DNA of 64,000 nt from Nostoc sp. TH1S01 (GTDB lineage Bacteria > Cyanobacteriota > Cyanobacteriia > Cyanobacteriales > Nostocaceae), in contig JAGKSW010000032.1 in assembly GCA_018993265.1 (NCBI GenBank), forward strand, positions 21,028 to 85,027. Direction: 5' to 3'. The notes beneath the pieces were generated by a model, which was not told where the DNA came from, did not search any database, and saw only the letters and a list, made by a program, of their open reading frames with translations. The position numbers were made by a program, and so were the translations under genes. This document shows, one piece after another, positions 17,656 through 26,780 of the stretch (positions are counted from its first letter, which is position 1; each line of letters starts with the position of its first letter).

Positions 17656-18786
17656 ATGCCACCAGGATTAAAAGCTTCTAAAACAAAATCAAAATCTGCA
17701 AAAGTTATGACTTCAGTTGCAATTATGATTGCAGCTTTGGGTTTGACTTATATTCCGCTTCCTGGTTCAAATAAAACTATAGTTATTGTTAGTGGTACAG
17801 AACTACAAGAACCACTGCAAGAATTAGAAGCGAAATTTGAGCAAGTAAATCCTAATATTAAACTAGATTTAAAATTTCAAGGTTCTCAAGAAATTGTTAA
17901 CAATTATCTTGACCAGAAAAATGATTTTAAACCAACCATCTTAATTCCTGCTAATGGAGAAATTTTAACAGAATTAAGCGATCGCCTCCGCACTACTAGC
18001 CAAACCGAACCCTTTTACGACACTCCCCGACCACTAGCAAAAACTCTATTAGTCGGTATTGCTTGGCCAGAACGGGGTAAAGTCCTCTTTCCCAATGGAC
18101 GCTTTCAATGGTCAAAACTAGAACAAGCAATGCAAGCAAGTAACTGGGGAAAAGTTGGCGGTTCAAGTAATTGGGGAAGTTTCGATTTTGTCACTACCGA
18201 CCCCACGCGGTCTAATAGTGGTCAGTTGACTTTGGAATTGTGGACGCAATCAAAATTAGGCGGAACTATCAACGCCGATAGTTTCAACAGTTCATCTATA
18301 CAACCGCTATTTAGTTTAATCAAAAAATCAGTTTATCAGCCACCTCGTTCTACAGATATTCTCTTACAAGAATTTATTGTCAGAGGCCCTAACGATGCCG
18401 ATGTTGCCACTGTCTATGAAAGTATAGCTTTATATCGTTGGCAGCAATCAGCCGCCAGTAAAGGCAAACCTTACCAAGTTTATTATTTAGACCCATCCAT
18501 TGAAACTACTGCCACCGCCGCCATTGTCCGACGAGACGTAGATGAGGGTACAGTAAAAGCCGCCAAACAATTTTTAGACTTTCTCACCCAACCAGAACAA
18601 CAAGCAGTATTTGTCAAATACGGTTTCCGTCCAGTGAATAATGGGGTTGATTTAAAAACTGTACCTAATAGCCCCTGGAATCAAAATATTCCCGGTGCAG
18701 AAATTAAACCGAGTGTAAACATTCTTCCACCACCTGATAGCAAAACAATCACAGAAATTCAACGTCAATGGGAAAGGGCGAATTAA
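17656..18786 (+). CDS. Membrane-anchored extracellular solute-binding protein
   Basis: 376 residues. One N-terminal TM (about 19-36) then a periplasmic-binding-protein fold starting IVIVSGTELQEPLQELEAKFEQ. The ligand-loop motif TTDPTRSNSGQLTLELW mirrors TRSNSGLQTL in the first gene of the operon, suggesting the two domains are paralogous. No lipobox and no ABC permease nearby, so the role is probably sensing or assembly rather than uptake. Last gene of the operon. Confidence 0.82.
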   Translation: MPPGLKASKTKSKSAKVMTSVAIMIAALGLTYIPLPGSNKTIVIVSGTELQEPLQELEAKFEQVNPNIKLDLKFQGSQEIVNNYLDQKNDFKPTILIPANGEILTELSDRLRTTSQTEPFYDTPRPLAKTLLVGIAWPERGKVLFPNGRFQWSKLEQAMQASNWGKVGGSSNWGSFDFVTTDPTRSNSGQLTLELWTQSKLGGTINADSFNSSSIQPLFSLIKKSVYQPPRSTDILLQEFIVRGPNDADVATVYESIALYRWQQSAASKGKPYQVYYLDPSIETTATAAIVRRDVDEGTVKAAKQFLDFLTQPEQQAVFVKYGFRPVNNGVDLKTVPNSPWNQNIPGAEIKPSVNILPPPDSKTITEIQRQWERAN

Positions 18787-18789
18787 GAA

Positions 18790-18866
18790 ATTTTTCACGC
18801 CAAGGCGCAAAGGCGCAAAGAGGAGTGCAAGCTTATTCCTCTGCGTCCTCTGTGCCTCTGTGGTTC
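18790..18866. repeat. Heptad-repeat hairpin between convergent genes
   Basis: ggcgcaaaggcgcaaagagg is followed 20-odd bases later by a nearly complementary tract of cctctgcgtcctctgtgcc. It forms a long imperfect hairpin between the convergent ends at 18786 and 18868, where it may serve as a two-way terminator. Confidence 0.55.
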
Positions 18867-18867
18867 G

Positions 18868-20040
18868 TTACTTAATTAGAATTTGCTGATAAGCTTGAAT
18901 CATTTGGCGAGCGATCGCATCCCAACTAAAATGTTCTAAAGCATATTTTTGAGCATTTATTCCCCGACGTTGACATTCTTGGGGACTTTGTAACGCCTGT
19001 TGCAATAACTCAAACAACGATGAAACCTCAGTTTTACCCACCCATCCCGACTGACTATCGCTGACTTGCTGCCAAATATGCACCTGGTCAGAAATCACTA
19101 CAGGTATCCCTGCAACCATCGCCTCAGCAACCGCAATACCAAAGTTTTCGTAATAAGAAGGTAAAACAAATAAATCAGCCGCTTGTAATAAGCCTGCTTT
19201 CAATTCACCACTCACAAAGCCTGTAATGGTAGTATGCGATCGCAATGGTGAATTCTCAATTTGAGATTTAATGTTTTGTTCATAGTCTGGGTCTTGAGGA
19301 TTTGTCCCTGCTAGAACAAAATGGAATTTACAATCATTTGCCAACAGCTTTTCTAAAGCCGGAATTAACAAATTCAAGCCTTTTTTTGGGTCAATTCGCG
19401 ACATAAACAAAACTAAAGGCACATCTTCCGATATACCTAGCTGACCGCGTACTGCACTTGATGAAGTTTTTTGCGTCGGTTTTACACCCAAAGGAATTAC
19501 TAAATCTTTGGTATTGACTCCAAATCTTTCTGATATTTTTGCTTCTTGTTCGCTAGTAAAATGAATTGCTGCTGCACCTGCTAAATTGTTTCTTTCTAAC
19601 AGTTCTACATACAACTTTTTTAATTGTTTTTTCTTTTGTAAATCAGCCGGATCAAGAGTACCTAAAGGGCGCAAGATATAAGGTAATTTTTGTTGACGGC
19701 AGACCATCGCCGCCGCACTACTAATAGGTGAAAATAAAGCATGAATATGGGCTAAATCAAATTCAACCGCATGATTTTTCAGCCAATTGAGTAAATCTAG
19801 CGAAAATTTATAGCGGCGAAATGGCGCACAGCGAAAGTAAATTATTTCATAACCATCTTGTTGAATTGGGTGATTTAAAGGTACATCAAGAGGTTGTTGA
19901 CCAGTATCACCATTACTATCAGTTGTGAGAATAGTAACTTTTACGCCTTCTTTTGCTAAAGCTGGAGCTAACCCTAATACCATTTGGCTAGGGCCACCAT
20001 AAATTAAAGAAATAGATGGAACAATTTGTAGTATTCGCAT
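18868..20040 (-). CDS. Glycosyltransferase family 4 (hps-like cluster)
   Basis: 390 residues, GT-B fold. The N-terminal glycine-rich acceptor loop is SISLIYGGPSQMVLGLA; the donor domain shows VLFMSRIDPKKGLNLLIPA and the EX7E-type PSYYENFGIAVAEAMVAGIPVV. It transfers a sugar from a nucleotide donor onto a growing glycan. Lies in a same-strand cluster with a GT2 enzyme and a Wzy-like protein, as in hormogonium polysaccharide loci, where I recall HpsP as a GT4 of this type; the symbol is left blank since that match is from memory. Confidence 0.88.
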   Translation of the reverse strand: MRILQIVPSISLIYGGPSQMVLGLAPALAKEGVKVTILTTDSNGDTGQQPLDVPLNHPIQQDGYEIIYFRCAPFRRYKFSLDLLNWLKNHAVEFDLAHIHALFSPISSAAAMVCRQQKLPYILRPLGTLDPADLQKKKQLKKLYVELLERNNLAGAAAIHFTSEQEAKISERFGVNTKDLVIPLGVKPTQKTSSSAVRGQLGISEDVPLVLFMSRIDPKKGLNLLIPALEKLLANDCKFHFVLAGTNPQDPDYEQNIKSQIENSPLRSHTTITGFVSGELKAGLLQAADLFVLPSYYENFGIAVAEAMVAGIPVVISDQVHIWQQVSDSQSGWVGKTEVSSLFELLQQALQSPQECQRRGINAQKYALEHFSWDAIARQMIQAYQQILIK

Positions 20041-20066
20041 TTTAATTTAAGATTATCGAGAGAATC

Positions 20067-20099
20067 AGATCCCCGACTTCTTTAAGAAGTCGGGGATCT
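20067..20099. repeat. Perfect 16-bp-arm palindrome
   Basis: Arms agatccccgacttctt (20067-20082) and its exact complement (20084-20099) around one base. It lies between two same-strand glycosyltransferase genes, so if transcribed it forms a very stable hairpin that could limit read-through. A degenerate relative is at 55605-55638. Confidence 0.85.
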
Positions 20100-20119
20100 C
20101 AAGACCGCAACAGCAATTT

Positions 20120-21142
20120 TCAATTAGCAGACATAGAAGCTTCTTTATTAACAACTAACATTTGGGATTGTTTATCTAACATGCTATAACTCTGTCCATT
20201 ATTCCAGAGTGATTGAATCACAGTAGACAAAGCATTCATAAAGCCTAATAAGTAGAACATAGCACGAGACACAACTGCCACAAAAGAACCGCTTTTGTTA
20301 CAAGGTGGATGTCCCAAAACCTGACAATCAAATAAACGAGCGTATAGCTGTAAAGCTTCAATAAAAGTCAGATTCTTCAACGCCATCAAAAAATTATTGT
20401 GATAGAAAGTGAGTTGATATTTGAGCGATCGCGTACTGATATCATGACAACCACCCGTCTCCTCACCTAAATGCACTAAATGTGCTTCTGGGTCGTACCA
20501 AATCTTATATCCTGTCTGCCTAATTCGCAAACAAAAATCAGATTCTTCCCGTACTGCACTCCCGCGAAACCTCTCATCAAACCTCAGTCCGTACTTACTA
20601 AAAATATCGCGGCGAAATGACATATTACAACCCCTTGCTGTTAACACTTGTTGGGGTTTAATTGTATGTACTAAATCAATATAATACCAAGCAATACCAG
20701 GGTTCATCGCTTGAGGAGGAAGATATTCAATCTGTAATTTTCCCCCAGACTCACCCAACTTCATTCTGTCAAATACTCTTCCAGCCACAGCCCCAATTTC
20801 TGGATTTTGCAAATAATTTTTCGCATGAGCCATTAAAAACCCAGGCGTTAATTTCACATCATCATCAATAAATAAAATTATTTCTCCAGATGAGCGCCGC
20901 ACACCATAATTCCGCGCCCCAGGTAAACTAGCCCAATTCAAACGAAACCATTGAATTTTACCTAAAGTAGTAACTTCTTCTAAATAAGCTTGCACTTCTG
21001 GTTGGTGTTTTGGCGATTGATCTACTACCAAAACTTCAAAATTAGGATAGTCTTGATTCAGAACATCCACAATACTATCCTTTAGTGCTTCCTCTCGTCC
21101 GTAGGTTGGTATGATTACGGAAATTAAAGGCAAATCATTCAT
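20120..21142 (-). CDS. Glycosyltransferase family 2 (hps-like cluster)
   Basis: 340 residues, GT-A fold. Seen: SVIIPTYGREEALKDSI, the DXD-type metal site in EIILFIDDDVKLTPGF, ARGCNMSFRRDIF and RGSAVREESDFCLRIR. A C-terminal hydrophobic segment (about 285-305) may associate with the membrane. It probably elongates the repeat unit of a surface polysaccharide. I recall HpsN as the GT2 of this arrangement. Upstream is the Wzy-like gene at an 86-bp distance. Confidence 0.88.
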   Translation of the reverse strand: MNDLPLISVIIPTYGREEALKDSIVDVLNQDYPNFEVLVVDQSPKHQPEVQAYLEEVTTLGKIQWFRLNWASLPGARNYGVRRSSGEIILFIDDDVKLTPGFLMAHAKNYLQNPEIGAVAGRVFDRMKLGESGGKLQIEYLPPQAMNPGIAWYYIDLVHTIKPQQVLTARGCNMSFRRDIFSKYGLRFDERFRGSAVREESDFCLRIRQTGYKIWYDPEAHLVHLGEETGGCHDISTRSLKYQLTFYHNNFLMALKNLTFIEALQLYARLFDCQVLGHPPCNKSGSFVAVVSRAMFYLLGFMNALSTVIQSLWNNGQSYSMLDKQSQMLVVNKEASMSAN

Positions 21143-21228
21143 GTGATTTTATGCTCAAATAAATTGGTTGTTTTGATAGTAGAGTTACCAGGGATGATAT
21201 TTGTTACTTTCCAGAGAAACTTACTCAA

Positions 21229-22887
21229 TTAAAACTTGATTTGTAGACGTTTTTTCTGGGTTGAGTTTTCAGGCTCGGCATCTTCCTTTTCTTGTTTATC
21301 TAGTGTGGGTAATTTGAATAGTATTCCCGCAACAAACCAGTAATACACAGCCACCGGATCAACATCTAAAGGATAGTAGTAGGTGTTATAACTAATAAAC
21401 AATATAAACACCCACAAAGCTGCTCCGTAACTGCGGAAATTACGGTTTTTTATGGAACGATAAGTTTTGAACCCTGTAAATGTCAGGGTACTAACTAAAG
21501 CGAAAAAACCTAACACACCAAAAATCCCAACCTCGTATAAAACTTTGGGATAGTATGTCTCTACTAACTTAGTTTGACCCAATGCACGCGCCGAGTTAGT
21601 CGCTCGACCTAAGCCGCTTCCTATGGGGGTGTCTACATTTTTCCAGTTTTCCGCAAATTGCTGGATAATAAAATCTTGGGGTGGTGAAGCATTCCAGCGT
21701 ACCAAAAAGCTATCTAGTCGCTCTTGAACCACTACAGGGTTCGTCACCACTGCAATTCCCAAAATCATCACTAGTCCTATCCCAATCGGTAAAAACCGCT
21801 TCAGGTTGGCAATTTGACCAGTGAGTAATAGCAGCATCACAAAGCAAGTTGGTACTAAAGCTAAGGCAATTCTCTGTCCAGAAATTACTGCATTAACAAA
21901 GATTAATGCCAAAGAACCTAAACTTGTTAACCGCCACAAAATTGATGGGTCGGAAAAGCCTGTAGCAAAGGCAAAAAAGGTACTAGAAATTAAAAACCAT
22001 GCCCACTGCCAAGGCGCAACAAATGTTCCTGGGAGGCGAATAATTCCTTGACTGGGGCTATAAACTAAAGCTCCACCAAAATAACATCGAGCATCAAGTG
22101 TGGCTTTAAATAAAGCCGCACCTTCTAAATTTCGTGTACCTTCACAAATGCCAACTACTAATAGTATGTATTGCAGAAATCCCAGTCCACAGCAAATGAT
22201 GATGAGAACAATTTGTAAGCGCGTTATCTTCAGAAAATCTTTCTTATCACGAATGAGATAATAAGCGCAGGTAATTAAAGGAACGTAACCTAAAAATACT
22301 TTTAAACCTAAAATTCCTAAGCCTATAGGTACTTCCTTGACTGGTGTTTCTAAAAGTCCTACAGGTGGTGGGTTAAGTTGCTGTCCACCATTGATAAATA
22401 CCAACGTTAATAAACTTGAACCCAATACAAAATAAAAAGGAATTGTAATCTCTTTGGGGATAATGAAGGGTAACTTTTGTTTGCGGCAAATCTGCCAAAG
22501 CGCGATCGCTACTGGAATGTAAAATGAATCTTTAGCTAATTGCAGGATTGGACTGTTACCAATGTAATAAGTAATTGTTCCGCCAAAAGGGACATATATA
22601 ATAAAGGCAATTAAAGCCTGACGGGGGTATTTATAAGAAAAAGCCATCACAAGAACACCCAAGACAGCGGGTAATGCTGCCTTAATTCCGGCGAATAAAA
22701 ATAGCAAAAAACCTAAAAATAACGCGCCCGATAAGGATTTAGTCAGCAAATCCATGAACTCTTGGCGAGCTTTCTTTGCTTGACGCTTTTGGGCTAACCT
22801 TTCTTGGAGGCTAAGAGTAGGTGCATCCTTTTGAGGCTGCTTTTTTGAGTTTTTTGATTTCTGGGATTTTGATTTTACTTTTGCCAT
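21229..22887 (-). CDS. hpsL: O-antigen ligase/polymerase-like membrane protein, HpsL-like
   Basis: 552 residues. A very basic N-terminus (MAKVKSKSQKSKNSKK) is followed by about 10-11 TM helices and a large periplasmic loop near residues 385-440 (RLDSFLVRWNASPPQDFI), the layout of Wzy/WaaL polysaccharide polymerases. Position before GT2 and GT4 genes and the N-terminal wording match HpsL of hormogonium polysaccharide synthesis as I remember it. It would polymerise exported repeat units at the cytoplasmic membrane. Symbol is tentative. Confidence 0.75.
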   Translation of the reverse strand: MAKVKSKSQKSKNSKKQPQKDAPTLSLQERLAQKRQAKKARQEFMDLLTKSLSGALFLGFLLFLFAGIKAALPAVLGVLVMAFSYKYPRQALIAFIIYVPFGGTITYYIGNSPILQLAKDSFYIPVAIALWQICRKQKLPFIIPKEITIPFYFVLGSSLLTLVFINGGQQLNPPPVGLLETPVKEVPIGLGILGLKVFLGYVPLITCAYYLIRDKKDFLKITRLQIVLIIICCGLGFLQYILLVVGICEGTRNLEGAALFKATLDARCYFGGALVYSPSQGIIRLPGTFVAPWQWAWFLISSTFFAFATGFSDPSILWRLTSLGSLALIFVNAVISGQRIALALVPTCFVMLLLLTGQIANLKRFLPIGIGLVMILGIAVVTNPVVVQERLDSFLVRWNASPPQDFIIQQFAENWKNVDTPIGSGLGRATNSARALGQTKLVETYYPKVLYEVGIFGVLGFFALVSTLTFTGFKTYRSIKNRNFRSYGAALWVFILFISYNTYYYPLDVDPVAVYYWFVAGILFKLPTLDKQEKEDAEPENSTQKKRLQIKF

Positions 22888-23130
22888 AGCAGCACTTTAG
22901 CCTGTTAGCCCTTGTATAAAAAAAGCTGATTCATGAGTTAGAAATACTAGTTTCTTCCGTCTAGTTACCTAGTGCTTTTTCTTGGTTTTTGATGGCTAAT
23001 GACTTAATCCGGAAAGTTAAAACCTGATAATAACATACATAAAGCTTGTGTCTAATGAGACTCCTGATAATGAAACTTGTTTCATCGGCAAGTATGAAAG
23101 TAGTCTGTCTTTTACTCCCCACTCCCAACA

Positions 23131-25857
23131 TTATTCTTGGCGCACACCACCGACTACTGGTTTGACTTGGTTAGTGGAAAATGGGTCTGTACCACCAGTC
23201 CAATTAAAGTCACTAATGCGAATGCTAAAGCCGCCTAATTCTAAGACAGGATTGTAGCGTAGCGTAATGCCATAGGTGCGGCGACTATACTCAAGAATAT
23301 AGTCTGTACTGGTTTCTCTGCCTGTATCCAAGTTAATTGAGGTTTGAAACCCGATCCGAAATGGCCCATAAATTTGTTGAACAATTCCCGCGTTCAGAAC
23401 TCTCACATCAACGGAACGGTCAAAGAAAAAGGGCGACAATCCACTGTTAAAACCTTGGGAGTAACGAATATTAAAAGCTGTGTAATCAAAAAAGGGACGA
23501 GAAAAATGGCCAATTTGTCCCAGCAAGCCAACTGTACCAATTAAAGTGCTTTGGTCATCGCCACTGGTGTAATAAGTAGTAGTGCCTCTGAGACTAGCAA
23601 CTGCCTGTAAGTAGGGAACTACAGGTTTGGCTGTATAACGCAATCCTTCTGTAGCAGTTGCTGGTAATGCTTTTCCTTGCCAGAGGTACACACCGGTGCT
23701 AAGAGCGGCGCTAGCTTGTAGGCGACCCAAGGAGATGCGATCAATTGTTTGACCGATGTTGGTGCCAAACAAGTCTTCACGATCGCTATTAGCAGTAACA
23801 TATTGTGCGCCTGCTTGATAGGTGAGGTTAATGCCACTGTTACCTAAAGGAATGATGGGAGAAGTGACAACAGCACCCAAGCTACTTTGAACGGTTTGAA
23901 AGCCTAGAGAACCGTTGTATAAACGATCGCGGTAACTATATTCCAAGTTTAAAAGATGGGGATTGCGATCGCCTAATTCCTGTCGCAGTCGTAAACTCGC
24001 CCGCAAATTTGAGTCTACTTGGCTTACGTCAAAACTTGTTAATTCACCGGAACCACGCAATGTGGTTTTTGGGCCTAAAACGGAATTCAGTCTACTTCTC
24101 ACACCAAACACAGATGCGGGATTTTCCAACCCTGACTGAATAGCTTCCTGGACAAAAAACTGTGGCGTGATTGTCCAACGTGTTGTTTCTGTATTGATGG
24201 GTGTAAAACTTCGCTCCAGATATAAACCACCACGGTCGTCGCCATCATAACCAGGCGAAACAATTGCGGGAGTGACTTCTTGTTCCCGGCGGTCAATAGT
24301 TTGGTTATCTACAGGTATGGGTAAACTCAGTCCTTGATCAAATACCAAACGCTGACGTTCGGTTTTAATCCGGTCAATTAATGGGGCTTGGCGTGTCAAG
24401 GTAACTTTATTTGCCCGTAATTCTAGTTCGGGAGGCGAAAATGGGTCATTGGTAATTCGCACATCCCTAGCTTGCCAACCTCGCGGATAAAAATCGATGT
24501 GTCTGGCTTCAAATCGCAGTCGTTTGACTTCTCCACCTTGTGGCGGCGATGGTAGATTACTTGCACCACGACCACCGACAACCACATTCACTTCGCCTGG
24601 ACTCTTGACATTTGTGAGTGGCTGATTAGCACGGACGCGATCGCTCGGCGGTCTGAGTTCTAAACTACCAGGGGTATTCTCGGCGGGTAAAAAGCCCAAA
24701 TCTGTAGAGGATGTGGGGATATAAATTTCGCCTCTGCCATTTTCTAATTCCCCACTGTCTTGCAAGAAGTTATAAGTAAAACGCTGACCACGCAACAACT
24801 GATCACCTCTGGTCAAGGCAACATTTCCTTCACCAACCGCAATTAAATTTGCTAAATTCACTTGTAGGCGATCGGCATCCACTACAGCCCCATCAAATCG
24901 CACTACTACATTACCTTCCGCCGTGACAATTCGTCTTTGCTCATCATACTCCTGCCGATCTGATATAACTTCGACAATTCTTTCTCTGACTACTGGTGTG
25001 GTTGTCTGTGATGGCTGTTGGGGAGTGGGAGAAGTTGTAGTTGGTGGAGTTGGTTGGCTGGGTGATTTGAATTCTATATTGGTCGGGCTATCTGATTGGC
25101 TGGTGAGGTTGCGAGATTTAAACTCAATAATATTTTGGACTGGTTGAGTATTCGGTACATAATCGCTAAATTTACCCGAAAGATTAATTGTTTTTGGTTG
25201 CTGTGGCGGTGCAGTCGTTGGCGTTTGAGATGCTGGTGGAGTGATTTTTTGGGCAACGACTTGTGCTGGTGCGGGGAATTGCTGAATAGATGCAGGCTGG
25301 GTGATTTTCTCAGTTACAACTTTTTTTGATGCGGGGAATTGCTGAACAGATACAGGCTGGCTAACTTTTTCTACAACGACTTGTGCTGGTGCAGGGAATT
25401 GTTGAACAGATACAGGCTGAGTGATTTTTTCAGTTACAACTTTTGCGGGTGCAGGGAATTGTTGAACAGATGCACCAGCTTGTGGTGGATTTTCACCAAT
25501 TAGATTCCCTGACTGAACGCCATAACCAATACTGAGTGGTTGCCCTAAAGTGGCAGCATTTCTGGAGGGTGAAAACGGTGCAAGTGCTGGTGGTAAAGTT
25601 TCTGGTGTATTGGGAGTAGGTAGAGTTTTTGCAGTTACTAAATTATCTGAAGCAGTTGCGATCGGCACTAACTGAGGCGGTACACTTTTAGTATCCGCAA
25701 TTTTGGCACTTTGTGGTTTTTCAGCAGTGTTTTGCGTATCAGTAGCTGGATCTACAAAAGCATGAGTTTGGGTATTGTCAACCGATGACAGAGAATTTGT
25801 AGATTTTATTGGTTCAATAACAGGAGGCGGCGCAGGCGGCAGAACTGGATGAAGCAT
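23131..25857 (-). CDS. DUF3769 protein, cyanobacterial LptD/OstA-like outer-membrane protein
   Basis: 908 residues. N-terminal 1-280 is low-complexity, Pro/Gln-rich, and includes four exact 20-residue repeats (131-210, each beginning VQQFPA or IQQFPA). Residues about 290-390 are an OstA/LptD-N-like jellyroll (EQRRIVTAEGNVVVRFDG, then AVGEGNVALTRGDQ). From about 540 to the end, alternating-hydrophobicity strands form a beta barrel. This class is the cyanobacterial LPS-assembly LptD counterpart. No signal peptide is visible at this start; export may use another route or the start may be different. Confidence 0.85.
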   Translation of the reverse strand: MLHPVLPPAPPPVIEPIKSTNSLSSVDNTQTHAFVDPATDTQNTAEKPQSAKIADTKSVPPQLVPIATASDNLVTAKTLPTPNTPETLPPALAPFSPSRNAATLGQPLSIGYGVQSGNLIGENPPQAGASVQQFPAPAKVVTEKITQPVSVQQFPAPAQVVVEKVSQPVSVQQFPASKKVVTEKITQPASIQQFPAPAQVVAQKITPPASQTPTTAPPQQPKTINLSGKFSDYVPNTQPVQNIIEFKSRNLTSQSDSPTNIEFKSPSQPTPPTTTSPTPQQPSQTTTPVVRERIVEVISDRQEYDEQRRIVTAEGNVVVRFDGAVVDADRLQVNLANLIAVGEGNVALTRGDQLLRGQRFTYNFLQDSGELENGRGEIYIPTSSTDLGFLPAENTPGSLELRPPSDRVRANQPLTNVKSPGEVNVVVGGRGASNLPSPPQGGEVKRLRFEARHIDFYPRGWQARDVRITNDPFSPPELELRANKVTLTRQAPLIDRIKTERQRLVFDQGLSLPIPVDNQTIDRREQEVTPAIVSPGYDGDDRGGLYLERSFTPINTETTRWTITPQFFVQEAIQSGLENPASVFGVRSRLNSVLGPKTTLRGSGELTSFDVSQVDSNLRASLRLRQELGDRNPHLLNLEYSYRDRLYNGSLGFQTVQSSLGAVVTSPIIPLGNSGINLTYQAGAQYVTANSDREDLFGTNIGQTIDRISLGRLQASAALSTGVYLWQGKALPATATEGLRYTAKPVVPYLQAVASLRGTTTYYTSGDDQSTLIGTVGLLGQIGHFSRPFFDYTAFNIRYSQGFNSGLSPFFFDRSVDVRVLNAGIVQQIYGPFRIGFQTSINLDTGRETSTDYILEYSRRTYGITLRYNPVLELGGFSIRISDFNWTGGTDPFSTNQVKPVVGGVRQE
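24920..25477 (-). repeat. Four tandem 60-bp repeats within the DUF3769 gene (5' region)
   Basis: Inside the coding region, at about 25228-25467, four 60-bp units encode the 20-residue repeats. The units differ at few bases, suggesting recent expansion or homogenisation. The flanking Pro/Gln/Thr-rich stretch is also of low complexity. Confidence 0.6.
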
Positions 25858-26112
25858 ATCTGGGCAAAATTAACCTAACAAATAGCCAACGAATAGCCGG
25901 AAAGATGAGATCACCTGTGTCTTCCGACTTTTGCTTTCTGCCTACACGCAGCAAGCTGCTAAAAAGAGGAAATTGCACTGTCAAGGACGCTGCTTGGCCA
26001 AAATTTTCTTTGTTTTGTTAGAGAAAACGGCTTCCTACTGGGTAGCACCTTTGCGATCGCCTAAACTAATTTAACTTTTATAGCTAGTATATTTTAATAC
26101 TATTAATTTAGT

Positions 26113-26183
26113 AAAAACCCAGTTACTGCGAAGGGAAACTCCGGTTTAGCCATTGGCTGCGGATTTTCCCTGTGTAGCAACTG
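26113..26183 (-). terminator. Intrinsic terminator after psbI / RNA candidate
   Basis: Imperfect 19-bp stem (loop with its own small hairpin) directly followed by gggttttta on the minus strand. Matches a rho-independent terminator for the psbI transcript. Confidence 0.65.
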
Positions 26184-26285
26184 CTAATCAGTATTTAGAC
26201 GTACAGCTTTCCTGTAGGATAGCAAGCAATTGTCCGTGACTTTGGGTGTTTTCCACCTTCCGGCAGTCGCGGATAATTTGTCTTG
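26113..26285 (-). ncRNA. Structured RNA candidate downstream of psbI
   Basis: On the minus strand, just after the psbI stop, about 170 nt fold into three consecutive hairpins. First, tccgcgact pairs with agtcacgga (26273-26233) with an inner ggtg/cacc hairpin. Second, tacag/ctgta (26216-26202). Third, a long stem cagttgct...agtaactg (26183-26120) capped by agcc/ggct, followed by a run of five T. This may be a stable 3' UTR of psbI or a separate small RNA. I do not recognise a known family. Confidence 0.45.
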
Positions 26286-26288
26286 TTC

Positions 26289-26405
26289 TTACTCTAAATC
26301 CCGACGACCGGGGTTACGAGCAGGATCATTTGACAAGAATCCGAAGACAAAGATAGTCACAAAGAAGGCAACAACAATATAAACAGCGATTTTTAAAGTC
26401 AGCAT
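26289..26405 (-). CDS. psbI: Photosystem II reaction-centre protein I
   Basis: A 38-residue, single-TM protein starting [15 protein letters not shown] and ending [13 protein letters not shown], near-identical in form to PsbI of other cyanobacteria. It sits at the periphery of the D1/CP43 side of photosystem II and assists early assembly. Start ATG at 26405 with ggag 9 nt upstream; stop TAA at 26289-26291. Monocistronic by position: the next gene upstream on this strand is far away and a terminator follows. Confidence 0.95.
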   Translation of the reverse strand: MLTLKIAVYIVVAFFVTIFVFGFLSNDPARNPGRRDLE

Positions 26406-26780
26406 AGAAATATCTCCAAAGGGGGTCGGAAAAAAGCTTCTCTCGGTATCTGCCATGCAGAAAAGATAGCTCCTTTATCTTACCCAAATCTTGTCTCGTT
26501 TTGAGCGGACTCTGTTGAGAGTGGAAGGCTATGTTATGATGACCACCCCATAGAGTATGGCACAAGTTTGGCTATTATCTCATGCTGTGGGTTGTTTTAT
26601 AAGTAGATGCCAATAAGATGTAGTTGTTGACTGGCTAATGTTGTGACGTTAATTAATGCCAGAGGTTTCCTGAACGTTTAGAGTGTAGGGGTGTAGGTGT
26701 TCAGCACTCTTACACCCCTATACTTTTAAACCCTTACACCCAGTCTCAACAGACCATCTTGGTGCGTAAGTCTAACTTCA
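26406..26780. other. psbI upstream region and MITE relic
   Basis: 375 bp. The right part (26680-26775) is a relic of the aggacttacgca element: tgtaggggtgtagg, complementary ttacacccc, the ctcaacagac block, and a terminal ggtgcgtaagtc at 26761-26772. The psbI promoter should lie in 26420-26560; no motif is claimed. Confidence 0.5.

Noticed and set aside
26326..26565. 79-residue open frame across psbI
   Set aside because: It is a shifted frame over psbI; psbI itself is clear.
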